Below are positions 35,344-43,793 of a DNA stretch of 64,000 nucleotides, piece by piece. The notes beneath the pieces are model-generated. The model saw only the letters and a program-made list of their open reading frames with translations, did not search any database and was not told where the DNA came from. Within the stretch, counting starts at the first letter, position 1; each line of letters starts with the position of its first letter. Both the position numbers and the translations under genes were made by a program. Origin of the DNA: Hymenobacter actinosclerus (GTDB lineage Bacteria; Bacteroidota; Bacteroidia; Cytophagales; Hymenobacteraceae). The stretch lies in NCBI RefSeq assembly GCF_900111515.1, contig NZ_FOHS01000001.1, forward strand, positions 441,419 to 505,418, in the 5' to 3' direction.

Positions 35344-35551
35344 CACGGATTTTAACGGATTTCACGGATTTTGTAGACGGGCTGCGGATTTTGTAGACGG
35401 GCTGCGGATTTTGTAGACGGGCTGCGGATTTTGTAGACGGGCTGCGGATTTTGTAGACGGGCTGCGGATTTTATAGACGGGCTGATTATTACTGTTCAAC
35501 GGGGCCGTCTACAAAATCCGTGAAATCCGTTTAAATCCGTGCTAATCCGTG
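35334..35551. repeat. Inverted repeat (44/45) enclosing a 6 x 20-bp tandem repeat
   Basis: Arms 35334-35378 and 35507-35551 differ at one of 45 positions and are made of degenerate ACGGATTT-type words. Inside, a 20-bp unit starting TTGTAGACGGGCTGCGGATT occurs five times exactly and once with changes (35371-35490). The stop codon of the lamin-tail gene (35341-35343) is in the left arm. Confidence 0.92.
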
Positions 35552-35590
35552 GTCTTTAAACCCAAGCGGCCGGCTTGCGTCCAACCGGCC

Positions 35591-37078
35591 ATGACGACCA
35601 AAAACGCGACGACCACCACGCAACGACAGCTCCAGCACCTGTACTGGCGGGCGGGCTTCGGGCCCACAGCGGAGCAGCTGGCGGCCGGCCTGAGCCCGCG
35701 GCAGGCGCTGCGCCAGTTGCTGCAAGACTCCCGCCGGTTCGAGCCGCTCGATAGTCCGGCCATGCGCTATGCGGCGCCGCTGCCCACGCCTTCGGGCGAG
35801 ATGATGCAGGCCAAAGGCCAGCCTCAGGCGGCGATGGTGACGACGCCCGATCAAACGGCGCGGCCCGCCGGGGCCGCCGTAGGCAAGCGGACGCCGGAGC
35901 AGCGCAAGCAGCAGAACCAGGGCCTGCGGCGCGCCTTTTACGCCATGAATACCGGCTGGCTGACGCGCATGGCCACTTCGGAGGCCCAGCTGCGCGAGAA
36001 ACTCACCTTCTTCTGGCACGGCCACTTTGCCTGCCGGGTGCGCCGGCCCGATGCCGCTTTGCAGCTCCACAACACCATCCGGCGGCTGGCGCTGGGCAAG
36101 TTTCCGGATTTGCTGCTGGCCGTGAGCCGCGAGCCGGCCATGTTGCAGTTCCTCAACAACCAGCAAAACCGCAAACAGCGCCCCAACGAAAACTTCGCCC
36201 GCGAAGTGATGGAGCTCTTCACGCTGGGCCGCGGCCACTACTCGGAAACCGACGTGAAGGAGGGTTCCCGGGCCTTTACCGGCTGGGGCTACAACGGCCA
36301 GGGCCAGTTCGTGTTCCGCGAGAAGCAGCACGACGACGGCCCCAAAACCTTCCTGGGCCGCACCGGCAACTTCGGTGGCGAAGAGGTGTTGCGCATCATT
36401 CTGGCGCAGCCCGCCTGCGCCGAGTTCATCACCACCAAGCTCTACCGTTTCTTTGTGAACGAGGTGCCCGACCCGGCCCACATCCGGCCGCTGGCCCAGG
36501 CGTTTTTTAAGAGCGGCTACGACATTTCGGCGCTGCTGGAGCAGCTGTTTTCGGCCGACTGGTTTTACGATGCCGCCAACGTGGGCACCCGCATCAAGTC
36601 GCCCGTGGAGCTGCTGGCGGGCATCAAGCGCACCCTGGGGCTGGAGTTGGCCAATGAGCGGCCGCTCATCGTGTTTCAGAAAGCATTGGGGCAAACCCTG
36701 TTTCAGCCGCCCAACGTAGCCGGCTGGCCCGGCGGCCGCGCCTGGATCGACTCTTCGTCGCTGCTCTACCGGTTGCAGCTGCCGGCCGTGCTGCTACGCA
36801 ACGCCGCCTTCGACGTGCAGCTCAAGCAGGACGAAAACGACCTCGACCCCAACCAGAGCCGCGCCGCCCGCACCTTTGATGCGCCCGTGAAAACCACCGT
36901 GCAACTGGCCCCGCTGCAACGGTTGCTGGCCGGCACGCCCGCCGCCCAGCAGCCCGCCCGCCTCAGCGAAATCCTGCTGCAAACCCCCATCCGCCCCGAA
37001 AACCTGGCCCTGGTGCGCGGCGAGCTGCGCGACATGACCACCGTCCTGCTAAGCTTGCCCGAGTATCAGTTGATGTAG
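35591..37078 (+). CDS. DUF1800 domain-containing protein
   Basis: 495 residues from ATG 35591 (MTTKNATTTTQRQL); a GTG further upstream lies in the inverted repeat and is rejected. DUF1800 hallmarks: HLYWRAGFGPT at the start, EKLTFFWHGHFAC, NENFAREVMELFTLGRGHYSETDVKEGSRAFTGW, and NVAGWPGGRAWIDSS near the end. The biochemical activity is unknown. DUF1800 genes are nearly always followed by a DUF1501 gene, as here. No Sec signal is visible, so export may rely on the Tat-dependent partner. Confidence 0.92.
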   Translation: MTTKNATTTTQRQLQHLYWRAGFGPTAEQLAAGLSPRQALRQLLQDSRRFEPLDSPAMRYAAPLPTPSGEMMQAKGQPQAAMVTTPDQTARPAGAAVGKRTPEQRKQQNQGLRRAFYAMNTGWLTRMATSEAQLREKLTFFWHGHFACRVRRPDAALQLHNTIRRLALGKFPDLLLAVSREPAMLQFLNNQQNRKQRPNENFAREVMELFTLGRGHYSETDVKEGSRAFTGWGYNGQGQFVFREKQHDDGPKTFLGRTGNFGGEEVLRIILAQPACAEFITTKLYRFFVNEVPDPAHIRPLAQAFFKSGYDISALLEQLFSADWFYDAANVGTRIKSPVELLAGIKRTLGLELANERPLIVFQKALGQTLFQPPNVAGWPGGRAWIDSSSLLYRLQLPAVLLRNAAFDVQLKQDENDLDPNQSRAARTFDAPVKTTVQLAPLQRLLAGTPAAQQPARLSEILLQTPIRPENLALVRGELRDMTTVLLSLPEYQLM

Positions 37079-37111
37079 GCTTCTGCGGCGTGCCGGAGAC
37101 TGAAAAAAACG

Positions 37112-37128
37112 GTCATGCTCAGCATGAC
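37112..37128. repeat. Minimal palindrome of the GTCATGCTGAGC family
   Basis: GTCATGCT-C-AGCATGAC, 8-bp arms with a 1-nt centre, in the short gap between the DUF1800 and DUF1501 genes. It looks like the tips of the longer elements at 21681-21840 and 41984-42085 with the middle removed. Confidence 0.55.
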
Positions 37129-37188
37129 ACCGCTCTTGCTTGCCCCAACATACTATATCCGCTCATCCATCCTTACCAAACCACTGCT

Positions 37189-38397
37189 ATGACCTCCCGC
37201 CGCGACTTTCTGAAGGCTTCCACGCTGGCCAGCACGCTGCTGTTCGTGCCCAGGTTTCTGCACGCGCTTGATGCCCAGGACCTCAAAAGCCTGCGCGACG
37301 CCGGGGGGCGCCGCCTCGTGGTGGTGCAGCTCAGTGGCGGCAACGACGGCCTCAATACCGTTATTCCCTTCGAGGACGACCTGTATTTCAAGGCCCGGCC
37401 CACGCTGGGCATCCGGCCCCAGAGCGGCATTCTGACGCTCGATAAGGGCCTCGGCTTCAACCCGGCCATGCGCCGCCTCAAGGGCCTCTACGACCAGGGC
37501 CACGTGGCCGTGCTCAACTCGGTGGGCTACCCCAACCCCGACCGCAGCCACTTCCGTGCGATGGATATCTGGCAGAGCGGCTCGGGTTCCGATGAGAGCC
37601 TGACCACCGGCTGGCTCGGCCGCTACCTCGACTCGAACTGCGCCCCCTGCGCCCGGCCCTACAACGGCCTGGAAGTCGACGACACGCTGAGTTTGGCCAT
37701 GAAGGGCCGGCAGCGCAAGGGGCTGGCGCTGAAAAGCCCCGAGAAGTTTCATCAGCTGACCCAGGGCCGGCTGCTGGCCAAAATCGGCCGCGAGCAGCCG
37801 GCGGGCAGTGTTTCGGAGCTCGATTACCTGTACAAGACGTTGGCGGAAACCGCCTCTTCGGCCGATTATCTGTACCAGAAAAGCAAGGTGTATACGTCGG
37901 GGGTGGCGTACCCGAACAGCGAGTTCGGCAAGCGCCTCAAAACTACGGCCGAGCTGATCAACTCGGGGGTAGAGTCGCGGGTGTTTTACGTGTCGCTCAG
38001 CGGCTTCGATACGCACGTGCGCCAGCAGGAGCAGCAGGCCCGGCTGCTCGGCGACCTGTCGGAGGGCCTGGGCTCGTTTGCCGAGGACTTGCAGAAGGCC
38101 GGCAATTTTGATGATACGCTGGTGCTGGTGTTCTCCGAGTTCGGCCGCCGGGTGAGCCAGAACGCCAGCAACGGCACCGACCACGGCACGGCCAACAACG
38201 TGCTGCTGCTCGGCGGCGGCCTGCGCCGCCGGGGCATCCTCAACAATGCCCCCGACCTGCGAAACCTCGACGCCGGCGACCTGAAGTATCAGCTCGACTT
38301 TCGCGCCGTGTACGCCACCGTCCTGCACGACTGGCTCCAGGCCGATGATAAGGCTATTCTGGGCCGCAGTTTCGAGCGACTGAAGGGGCTGGTGTAG
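37189..38397 (+). CDS. DUF1501 domain-containing protein with Tat signal
   Basis: 402 residues from ATG 37189 (MTSRRDFLKASTLASTLLFVPRF), a twin-arginine signal; upstream in-frame codons cover the repeat and are rejected. DUF1501 / sulfatase-like fold: VVVQLSGGNDGLNTVIPF, NPDRSHFRAMDIWQSGS, FYVSLSGFDTHVRQ, VFSEFGRRVSQNASNGTDHGTANNVLLLGGG. Metal-binding residues of the alkaline-phosphatase-like superfamily appear partly kept (Asp and His in GTDHGTAN). Function unknown; works with the DUF1800 partner 110 nt upstream, likely co-transcribed. Confidence 0.92.
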   Translation: MTSRRDFLKASTLASTLLFVPRFLHALDAQDLKSLRDAGGRRLVVVQLSGGNDGLNTVIPFEDDLYFKARPTLGIRPQSGILTLDKGLGFNPAMRRLKGLYDQGHVAVLNSVGYPNPDRSHFRAMDIWQSGSGSDESLTTGWLGRYLDSNCAPCARPYNGLEVDDTLSLAMKGRQRKGLALKSPEKFHQLTQGRLLAKIGREQPAGSVSELDYLYKTLAETASSADYLYQKSKVYTSGVAYPNSEFGKRLKTTAELINSGVESRVFYVSLSGFDTHVRQQEQQARLLGDLSEGLGSFAEDLQKAGNFDDTLVLVFSEFGRRVSQNASNGTDHGTANNVLLLGGGLRRRGILNNAPDLRNLDAGDLKYQLDFRAVYATVLHDWLQADDKAILGRSFERLKGLV

Positions 38398-38421
38398 GGC
38401 TGGATTTGAGCTGTTCGGCGC

Positions 38422-39132
38422 TTAAAGCCGGGGCTGCTTCGAGATGTACAAGGTCCCTTTTTGGTCGCCGCAGAACTTGAAATCCCGGCCCTGCCCGCAC
38501 AATGGAGCACTGGCCGCAATGTACAGGCGCGACTTGGCATCGAAGTACAGGCTCTTTAATTGGTGTTGCTGGGGTAGCGTCAGGTGCTGGCCGGTGGAGG
38601 TTTGAACTCCTAGATAGTCGATGTATACAGTGGACGAGTTGGGGCCAACTGGCGTTTCCTGGTACTCGATGCTATATTCGGTGCCAGTGGCGGCCGTAGC
38701 GCGGTTACGTTTCACGCGCAATGCCAGGGAGGGCCGCCAGTCGCGGTAACGTTGCCAGGTCAGCCCCTGGTTCAGGCTAAAAACTTCCGGGGAGAGGGCG
38801 TATTCCGTGTTGGTATTCGAGCCGTAACCGCCACCGGCCGCCAGCGCCAGCAGCGTGTCCTGCTGCTGATAAAAGCCGCGTATCCCTATTCTATTCGCAT
38901 AATCGCCCGTTTGCCACGTCTTGCCCCGGTCCTTGGTTTGGTAAACGGTGAAACTCGTGGTGATAGTCAGCGTGCCGTCAATGTCACCGGCTACGGCTTC
39001 AATTGCGCGGTCGTCGGGGGCTCGCAGGGCATACCAGTCGGCATACTCGATTACGGTAGGCTGCGCTTCCTTGTCTTTCTGACAGGCGGCGAGCGATACA
39101 ACCACTAAAGCGCCGACGAATAAGGACTTCAT
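38422..39132 (-). CDS. Hypothetical lipoprotein with BNR/propeller-like sequence
   Basis: 236 residues. Signal with lipobox SLAACQ. Internal motifs VYQTKDRGKTWQTGDYA and FSLNQGLTWQRYRDW resemble BNR/photosynthesis-stability-factor type blades (xTxDxGxTW), so a partial beta-propeller is likely. Function unknown. Convergent with the DUF1501 gene (24-bp gap). A weak -7-like TACCTTCG lies about 30 nt upstream. Confidence 0.7.
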   Translation of the reverse strand: MKSLFVGALVVVSLAACQKDKEAQPTVIEYADWYALRAPDDRAIEAVAGDIDGTLTITTSFTVYQTKDRGKTWQTGDYANRIGIRGFYQQQDTLLALAAGGGYGSNTNTEYALSPEVFSLNQGLTWQRYRDWRPSLALRVKRNRATAATGTEYSIEYQETPVGPNSSTVYIDYLGVQTSTGQHLTLPQQHQLKSLYFDAKSRLYIAASAPLCGQGRDFKFCGDQKGTLYISKQPRL

Positions 39133-39226
39133 AGTGAAATGATAAGGAGCAGAGGACGAGGCGAAGGTAAGGTATTTCTGCCCTGACCAAGTCCGAAAAT
39201 CTTCTCTATACTTATCAGAAAACGTC

Positions 39227-40096
39227 TTACCGCCGCACTACGAAGCCTACGAAATACTCCCGGTCGGCCTGGCGGGTGAGGGCGAACTGGCGGCCGATGT
39301 CGAACTGGATATTTTTGCCCACGCTGAACATGGCCCCCGCATTCACGGCCTGCTGCCAGCGGCGGGAGCGGAAATCGTGCTGGGCCACGAGCTCGCCAAA
39401 ACCCGTCAGCCAGGGCCGGAAGGCGTGGTCGAGGTTGAGCGACGGGGCCGTTTGCAGGTAGTGCTGGCTTTCGTCGCGGTCGAAGTTGAGGCGCAGCGGC
39501 AGCTGGGCGCTGAGGTTCCAGGTGTCGGCCAGCGCGTAGGTGGCGGGCAGCAGCAGGCCGTACTCGTAGCCGCCCGCCCCCTGCCGGCCGCCGGTGGGCA
39601 GGCGCACAAACCCGATAAGGGCCACGGCCAGCGGACTTTCGGTGGAGTCGTTGCCCCGCAGGTTGCGCTTGAGGCGCACCGTAATATCGCCGAAGCCCTG
39701 GTTGCGGGTGCTGGGCTCGTCGGCGGTGGCAAAGGTGCGGTCCCACTCGTAGGCATCCACGAACAGCTGCACATCGGTGCGGTTGTCGAGGCCCATTTTC
39801 AGCACGAAGGCATTGGCCCGGAAGGTGTGCTGCTTGGGCTGCCGGCCGGGGTGGCTGCTGATGAGGTTGGCCAGCGCGGTTTCAAACTGAAAATGGCCCG
39901 CATCGACGGTAAACGGGCTTTCGGTCACCCCGGGCCGGTCGGGCGCCAGGTCGCGCAGCAGCTCCCGCGGCACCGGCCGAAACAGCGAGTACCGGCGCTT
40001 CACGGCCGTCAGCGAATCGGTAGGGGTTTGGGCAGCGGCCAGCAGCGGCAGCAGCAGCGCGCCGGCGGCGAGCAGGGTGGGGGAGAAAAGGCGCAT
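39227..40096 (-). CDS. Outer-membrane transporter-like protein (phenol MetA family)
   Basis: 289 residues. Signal peptide to about residue 22. The mature part begins RDLAPDRPGVTESPFTVDAGHFQFET, the standard opening of the MetA-pathway-of-phenol-degradation beta-barrel family, followed by alternating strands ending VGFVVRR. Such proteins are thought to be outer-membrane channels or sensors; the ligand is not predictable. No linked catabolic genes. The next gene on the same strand (lipoprotein hydrolase) is 105 nt upstream. Confidence 0.8.
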   Translation of the reverse strand: MRLFSPTLLAAGALLLPLLAAAQTPTDSLTAVKRRYSLFRPVPRELLRDLAPDRPGVTESPFTVDAGHFQFETALANLISSHPGRQPKQHTFRANAFVLKMGLDNRTDVQLFVDAYEWDRTFATADEPSTRNQGFGDITVRLKRNLRGNDSTESPLAVALIGFVRLPTGGRQGAGGYEYGLLLPATYALADTWNLSAQLPLRLNFDRDESQHYLQTAPSLNLDHAFRPWLTGFGELVAQHDFRSRRWQQAVNAGAMFSVGKNIQFDIGRQFALTRQADREYFVGFVVRR

Positions 40097-40200
40097 AGAT
40101 GGCAGATAACAGAACAGGCAGCCGGCAACGGGCCGCCAACCGCCTCCCGATACGGCAGAAAACGCCGGATAGCTGGCCGTCGGCCACCTGAGCTACCCGT

Positions 40201-41286
40201 TTACCGTGCCTTCAGCCACTCTACCAGCCCGTTCCAGTACTCGGGGGCCGGTTGGGGCCACTGCCACTGGCCATCGGAGCCAGTGCGGCCGGGGCGCCGG
40301 AAATCGGCCGTTACGCCGGCCACTACCTGCACCTGCGTGCCCCGGCGGTAGCCCAGCGCCGGGCGCAGCCGGCGGGCGCTGGCCGCTGCCTGCACCGTGG
40401 TGTCGAGCCCGGCGTAGTAGGCCAGCACCGGAATCCGCTGCCGGTTGAACACCTGATACCCGGCGGCCTCGGCGCGGGTAGCGGCGGCGGCGGCCTCCAG
40501 CACCGCAAATCCGGGCTGCGGCAACTGCCCGGCGGCGGCGGCCACCCGCGCGGTGGCCGGGCCCCGGCCCCAGTAGCCCACCCGGCCCGAATCTACCAGG
40601 GCCTGCCGCCGCAGCGCCGCCAGCGCCGCCACCGGCAGCGTCGTGCCCGAGTCGGTGGGGGCGGCCGGGGGCAGCAGCAGCGCTGCAATGCCGCGCCGGG
40701 CCAGGTGCGTGGCCCGGCGGGCAGCCGCCGGGGCATCGGCCGCCGAAGTCAGCAGGACCAGCGCCGGGTGCCGGGGCAGCGTATCGTCGGGCAGCAGCAG
40801 GCGCAGGCGCTGGGCGGGGCGGCCGGGCACGGTTACCGTCAGGGTGGTGTCGCGGAAGCCGGGGGCGGGGGCTCCGCCGCGGCGCACCCACACAAAATCG
40901 GCCCGCACGCTGTCGCCCCAGCCCAGCACCCCGCGCAGGAAGTCGCCCTCGCGCACGGCCTGCACCGTGATGCCGCCGGGCTGGCCGGGGGCTTCCTCCA
41001 GTCGCAGCTGGGGCGCTTTGTAGCTGGCCGTGGCCGCCTCAAACTCCAGCCCCGACACCTGCGGAAAGCTCAGCGTCGCGGTCAGCTGGCCGGACTTGGT
41101 TTGGCGCAGATCCAGCGCCGTGCGCAGCTCGCTGCCCTGGTAGCTGATGGCGCCTTCGTAGTGGCCGGTGGGCGGGGCGGCGTTGGGCACTTCCCCCGCG
41201 CCCGAGTTGCCCGAGCAGGCGCTCAGCAGCGGCAGCAGCGCCACCAGGCCGGTAAGACGAAGAAAGGGAAGGCGTTGCAACGACAC
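40201..41286 (-). CDS. Lipoprotein with degenerate alpha/beta-hydrolase domain
   Basis: 361 residues. Lipobox LLSACS (Cys about 24). The region 40-150 is a beta-sandwich (TGHYEGAISYQGSELRTALDLRQ). From about 155 it follows the layout of prolyl-oligopeptidase / acyl-hydrolase proteins, but where the nucleophile elbow GxSxG should be, the sequence is VGYWGRGPATARVAAAA, with no serine. The expected acid (VLAYYAGLDTTVQ) is present, and no clear catalytic His follows. It is therefore probably not a serine hydrolase. Promoter box TACCTTTG 21 nt upstream of the ATG. Confidence 0.65.
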   Translation of the reverse strand: MSLQRLPFLRLTGLVALLPLLSACSGNSGAGEVPNAAPPTGHYEGAISYQGSELRTALDLRQTKSGQLTATLSFPQVSGLEFEAATASYKAPQLRLEEAPGQPGGITVQAVREGDFLRGVLGWGDSVRADFVWVRRGGAPAPGFRDTTLTVTVPGRPAQRLRLLLPDDTLPRHPALVLLTSAADAPAAARRATHLARRGIAALLLPPAAPTDSGTTLPVAALAALRRQALVDSGRVGYWGRGPATARVAAAAGQLPQPGFAVLEAAAAATRAEAAGYQVFNRQRIPVLAYYAGLDTTVQAAASARRLRPALGYRRGTQVQVVAGVTADFRRPGRTGSDGQWQWPQPAPEYWNGLVEWLKAR

Positions 41287-41306
41287 GGAATGAGGGGACG
41301 GGCGGG

Positions 41307-41314
41307 CAAAGGTA
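41307..41314 (-). promoter_or_regulatory. -7 box TACCTTTG for the hydrolase-like lipoprotein
   Basis: Minus-strand TACCTTTG 20 nt before the ATG at 41286; short leader. No -33 match seen. Confidence 0.5.
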
Positions 41315-41353
41315 GCGGACCCGCACGTAACGCCCGGCCGCCGGGGCCAATCC

Positions 41354-41890
41354 TTACAGACCCTTGCGCAGAATCAAATCGGTCTGGGCCTCGGCGCCGA
41401 GCTGGAACGCGTGCTGCCCGATGGGCCGAAAGCCGAACCGCTGGTAGAACTCCCGGGCGCGGGCGTTGTGCTCCCATACGCCCAGCACCACGGCCCGGCA
41501 CTGCTGCTGGCGGGCCTCCTCGATGGCCCGGCGCATGAGCGCGGCGCCCAGGCCGGTGCCAATCCAGTCTTCGGCCACGTACAGCCGCTCGATTTCCAGC
41601 CGCTCTTCGGGCACTTTGGCGGGGTCGAGGCCCAACTCGGAATGCAGCCGCAGCTTGGCATAGCCCACCAGCTCCTGCAACATGCGCGCCTCCAGATACA
41701 CCGTGTCGGGGTCCTGCAACTCGGCCAGCTGCTGCTCGGGGCTGAAATTAGCGTCGGCGTAAGCTGCCAGGTTTTCGGGCGTGTTCTGGGCGGCGTAGGT
41801 TTCGTAGAACAGCCGTCGGCCCAGCTCGGCGAGCTTGGCCGCGGCGGCCGGGGTGCGTTTGGCCAGGCTTATAATCAGGGGTTGACTCAT
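41354..41890 (-). CDS. GNAT family N-acetyltransferase
   Basis: 178 residues. GNAT fold with acetyl-CoA loop EDWIGTGLGAALMRRAIEEA (motif A, Q/RxxGxG/A form) preceded by LEIERLYVA, then AVVLGVWEHNARAREFYQRFGF (motif B). The N-terminal helix region YETYAAQNTPENLAAYADANF is typical of a Bacteroidota subgroup. Substrate unknown (amine, ribosomal protein or antibiotic). Followed on the plus side by a nested repeat element. Confidence 0.9.
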   Translation of the reverse strand: MSQPLIISLAKRTPAAAAKLAELGRRLFYETYAAQNTPENLAAYADANFSPEQQLAELQDPDTVYLEARMLQELVGYAKLRLHSELGLDPAKVPEERLEIERLYVAEDWIGTGLGAALMRRAIEEARQQQCRAVVLGVWEHNARAREFYQRFGFRPIGQHAFQLGAEAQTDLILRKGL

Positions 41891-41908
41891 GTTTTATGGA
41901 GCTGTCTA

Positions 41909-42123
41909 TTGAGCTGTTAGCTGATAGCTGATAGCTGATAGCTAACGAAGCTGTTTAGAAAGTCGCTAGAAGTTGAGGAAGTTTCATGCTGAGCGCAGCC
42001 GAAGCATCTCTACTGCAATACTAACTCTGGCATTGAGTCAGCACCACAGAGAAGCGGTAGAGATGCTTCGGCAAGCTCAGCATGACGGTCTGATTGACTT
42101 GCTAAACAGCTTCAACAGCTCAA
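41909..42123. repeat. Triply nested inverted-repeat element
   Basis: Outermost pair 41909-41918 / 42114-42123 (TTGAGCTGTT), second pair 41947-41958 / 42102-42113 (GAAGCTGTTTAG), innermost pair 41984-42013 / 42057-42085, a GTCATGCTGAGC-family core. At 41911-41945 the 9-mer unit TGATAGC is repeated in tandem. It lies between the GNAT start and a small minus-strand gene. Confidence 0.8.
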
Positions 42124-42125
42124 AA

Positions 42126-42368
42126 TTAATCTACCGTGTCGTTGCCGCGCACTTCGCGCCAGCCGTAGCGCAGCATCATCACGGCGGCTACCAGCATCAT
42201 CAGGCGCACGATGAGGGCTGTGGAGCTCACGCCGCCGTTGCCCAAGCGCTGGAACTCCTCGTACATGATCCAGAGCTGCATACTCACGCCCAGCACCAGC
42301 AGAAAGCCGGCCGTCAGGAACAGCCAGGCAACAAGGCGGCGGGTAGCAGGGGTAGGAGGCCAGGCCAT
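42126..42368 (-). CDS. Small two-helix membrane protein
   Basis: 80 residues from ATG 42366-42368 (MAWPPTPATRRLVAWLF). Two membrane helices: LVAWLFLTAGFLLVLGVSMQ and ALIVRLMMLVAAVMMLRYGW, with a short polar tail. Not recognised. Longer open frame upstream covers the tRNA promoter region and is rejected. The stop codon is two bases from the nested repeat. Confidence 0.6.
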   Translation of the reverse strand: MAWPPTPATRRLVAWLFLTAGFLLVLGVSMQLWIMYEEFQRLGNGGVSSTALIVRLMMLVAAVMMLRYGWREVRGNDTVD

Positions 42369-42502
42369 AGCGAGCAGGGTTGAGCGTAGATGGGTAGCGG
42401 TCGGCCCTAGCGCCGGCCCGCCGGCCGCTACCGGCCGGCTACAAAAAGAAGCAATTTTTCGCGGTCGGGCAACGCCGCGGCGCACTTCGAAGCCGCAGCC
42501 GG

Positions 42503-42532
42503 TTGGATTTCGGTTTTCGCGGTGTATTTTTG
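42503..42532 (+). promoter_or_regulatory. Promoter of tRNA-Gly
   Basis: TTG (42503-42505), 19-nt spacer, TATTTTTG (42525-42532), then tRNA starting 20 nt later. Good match to the Bacteroidota consensus. Confidence 0.7.
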
Positions 42533-42551
42533 CACTTACCAAGCCCCATAA

Positions 42552-42624
42552 GCGAGAGTAGCTCAGTTGGTAGAGCATCAGCTTCCCAAGCTGAGGGTCG
42601 CGAGTTCGAACCTCGTTTCTCGCT
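42552..42624 (+). tRNA. tRNA-Gly (anticodon CCC)
   Basis: Cloverleaf read by eye: acceptor GCGAGAG / TTCTCGC, D-arm GCTC...GAGC with AGTTGGTA, anticodon stem TCAGC / GCTGA with loop TTCCCAA (anticodon CCC at 34-36), T-loop TTCGAAC. Discriminator base T; CCA is not encoded. Followed by a terminator and then by an AT-rich island. Confidence 0.95.
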
Positions 42625-42630
42625 CATTAT

Positions 42631-42666
42631 AAAACAGCCACCCATCTTCTGCTGGGTGGCTGTTTG
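42631..42666 (+). terminator. Terminator after tRNA-Gly
   Basis: AACAGCCACCCA / TGGGTGGCTGTT, 12-bp perfect stem, 8-nt loop, followed by TGCGTTTT. Confidence 0.85.
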
Positions 42667-42722
42667 CGTTTTAAGATGAGAGAAATAACTATGTAATTGA
42701 TTGCTTAGTATAATATTCATTT

Positions 42723-43793
42723 CTAAGCTATTTTCATGAAAGCAGTGCCTTTACCTTTGTTTAATAATGAATGTATTTCGCTTGTCAACATCCCAATATG
42801 CTCTTGGAGTTCTTCTGGACTAAATTCTAGATCATGTAAATGGGCTTTAATCATGTTTTCAATCAATATGGGTCGTTCAGTAGGAATATCTAAACTGCTA
42901 GGCTCCCTCTTTCTATATCCCATTTTGCTCATTTGTTGAAATAAGGAAGTATAACGCTCTTTTGTAATGATTTGTAGCTGATAAGCTCTCTTGATTAGAA
43001 ATTGCATTGACATTTTCCAATATCTCTTCAAATCTGCATAACCTGAAAGCGTTGTTTTGTCATTGACCATTCGTTGAAACTCCATAGAAGGAACCATGAA
43101 TTCCCCAGCGAATCGAAATGCTTCATCTTCTACATCTTCATCCGCCATTGGATTGAATGCATGATGCATTATCCAATGCCCTAACTCGTGAGCAAGTGTA
43201 GAGCGCTGTCTGTCTCCTGGAGCATCCTTGTTGAGGTAGATTAATGGTAAAGCATCTTGGTCAGGTACAATCATTCCGTCTAACTTATCTGAATTAAAAT
43301 CGGTGGTAATAATTATAATCCCTGCTCCCTCTATAATATTTACTAAATTCTTGATTGGGCCAGCTGGAACAGATAAAATATGCCTTGTCCGACGCGCTAT
43401 TTCTTCCGGTGAGCCGAAGTCAGCTGGATTCATGGGCTCAATCTTCTGCTTAAGTTCTAAAGCCTTTAGGAGTTGTTTAATTCTAAAACGCTCTATATGA
43501 ACTATATTATCTACCTTCTCAACATCACCTGCTCGTAATGCAGTGCGTTTGCGATAATAAATAATATTGGGGGTAAGGATATTTATTTCTTTAAAAAAGA
43601 AGGTATTAGGATAGTGAAGTTCTTCTGCAATTTTACTCAACAATTCTTCTTTTATAGCTAAGTGGCCGAGTTCGATTTTGCACAAGGTGGCAGGTGTGAT
43701 ATTTATGCTTGCTGCAAGAGCCTTCTGGCTTATACCACGCGAACGACGCGCAACAGATAGAGCTTCACCGTTAAATGTTAGCTTGGTTTCCAT
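42723..43793 (-). CDS. HTH (XRE) domain fused to ImmA/IrrE metallopeptidase
   Basis: About 356 residues (a start 21 nt upstream, 43814, is also possible). N-terminal XRE helix-turn-helix (GEALSVARRSRGISQKALAASINITPATLCKIELG). Residues 60-190 form a linker; the zinc peptidase core has STLAHELGHWIMHH (HExxH about 202-206) and the downstream EDEAFRFAGEFMVP. ImmA/IrrE enzymes cut a repressor to switch genes on; when fused to HTH they often belong to toxin-antitoxin or mobile element control circuits. Much lower GC than the flanks. Second gene of a two-gene unit; its start overlaps the end of the upstream gene by about 23 nt. Confidence 0.88.
   Translation of the reverse strand: METKLTFNGEALSVARRSRGISQKALAASINITPATLCKIELGHLAIKEELLSKIAEELHYPNTFFFKEINILTPNIIYYRKRTALRAGDVEKVDNIVHIERFRIKQLLKALELKQKIEPMNPADFGSPEEIARRTRHILSVPAGPIKNLVNIIEGAGIIIITTDFNSDKLDGMIVPDQDALPLIYLNKDAPGDRQRSTLAHELGHWIMHHAFNPMADEDVEDEAFRFAGEFMVPSMEFQRMVNDKTTLSGYADLKRYWKMSMQFLIKRAYQLQIITKERYTSLFQQMSKMGYRKREPSSLDIPTERPILIENMIKAHLHDLEFSPEELQEHIGMLTSEIHSLLNKGKGTAFMKIA

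Noticed and set aside
35371..35490. Possible CRISPR array (20-bp repeats)
   Set aside because: The units are head-to-tail with no spacers and no cas genes nearby; it is a simple tandem repeat.
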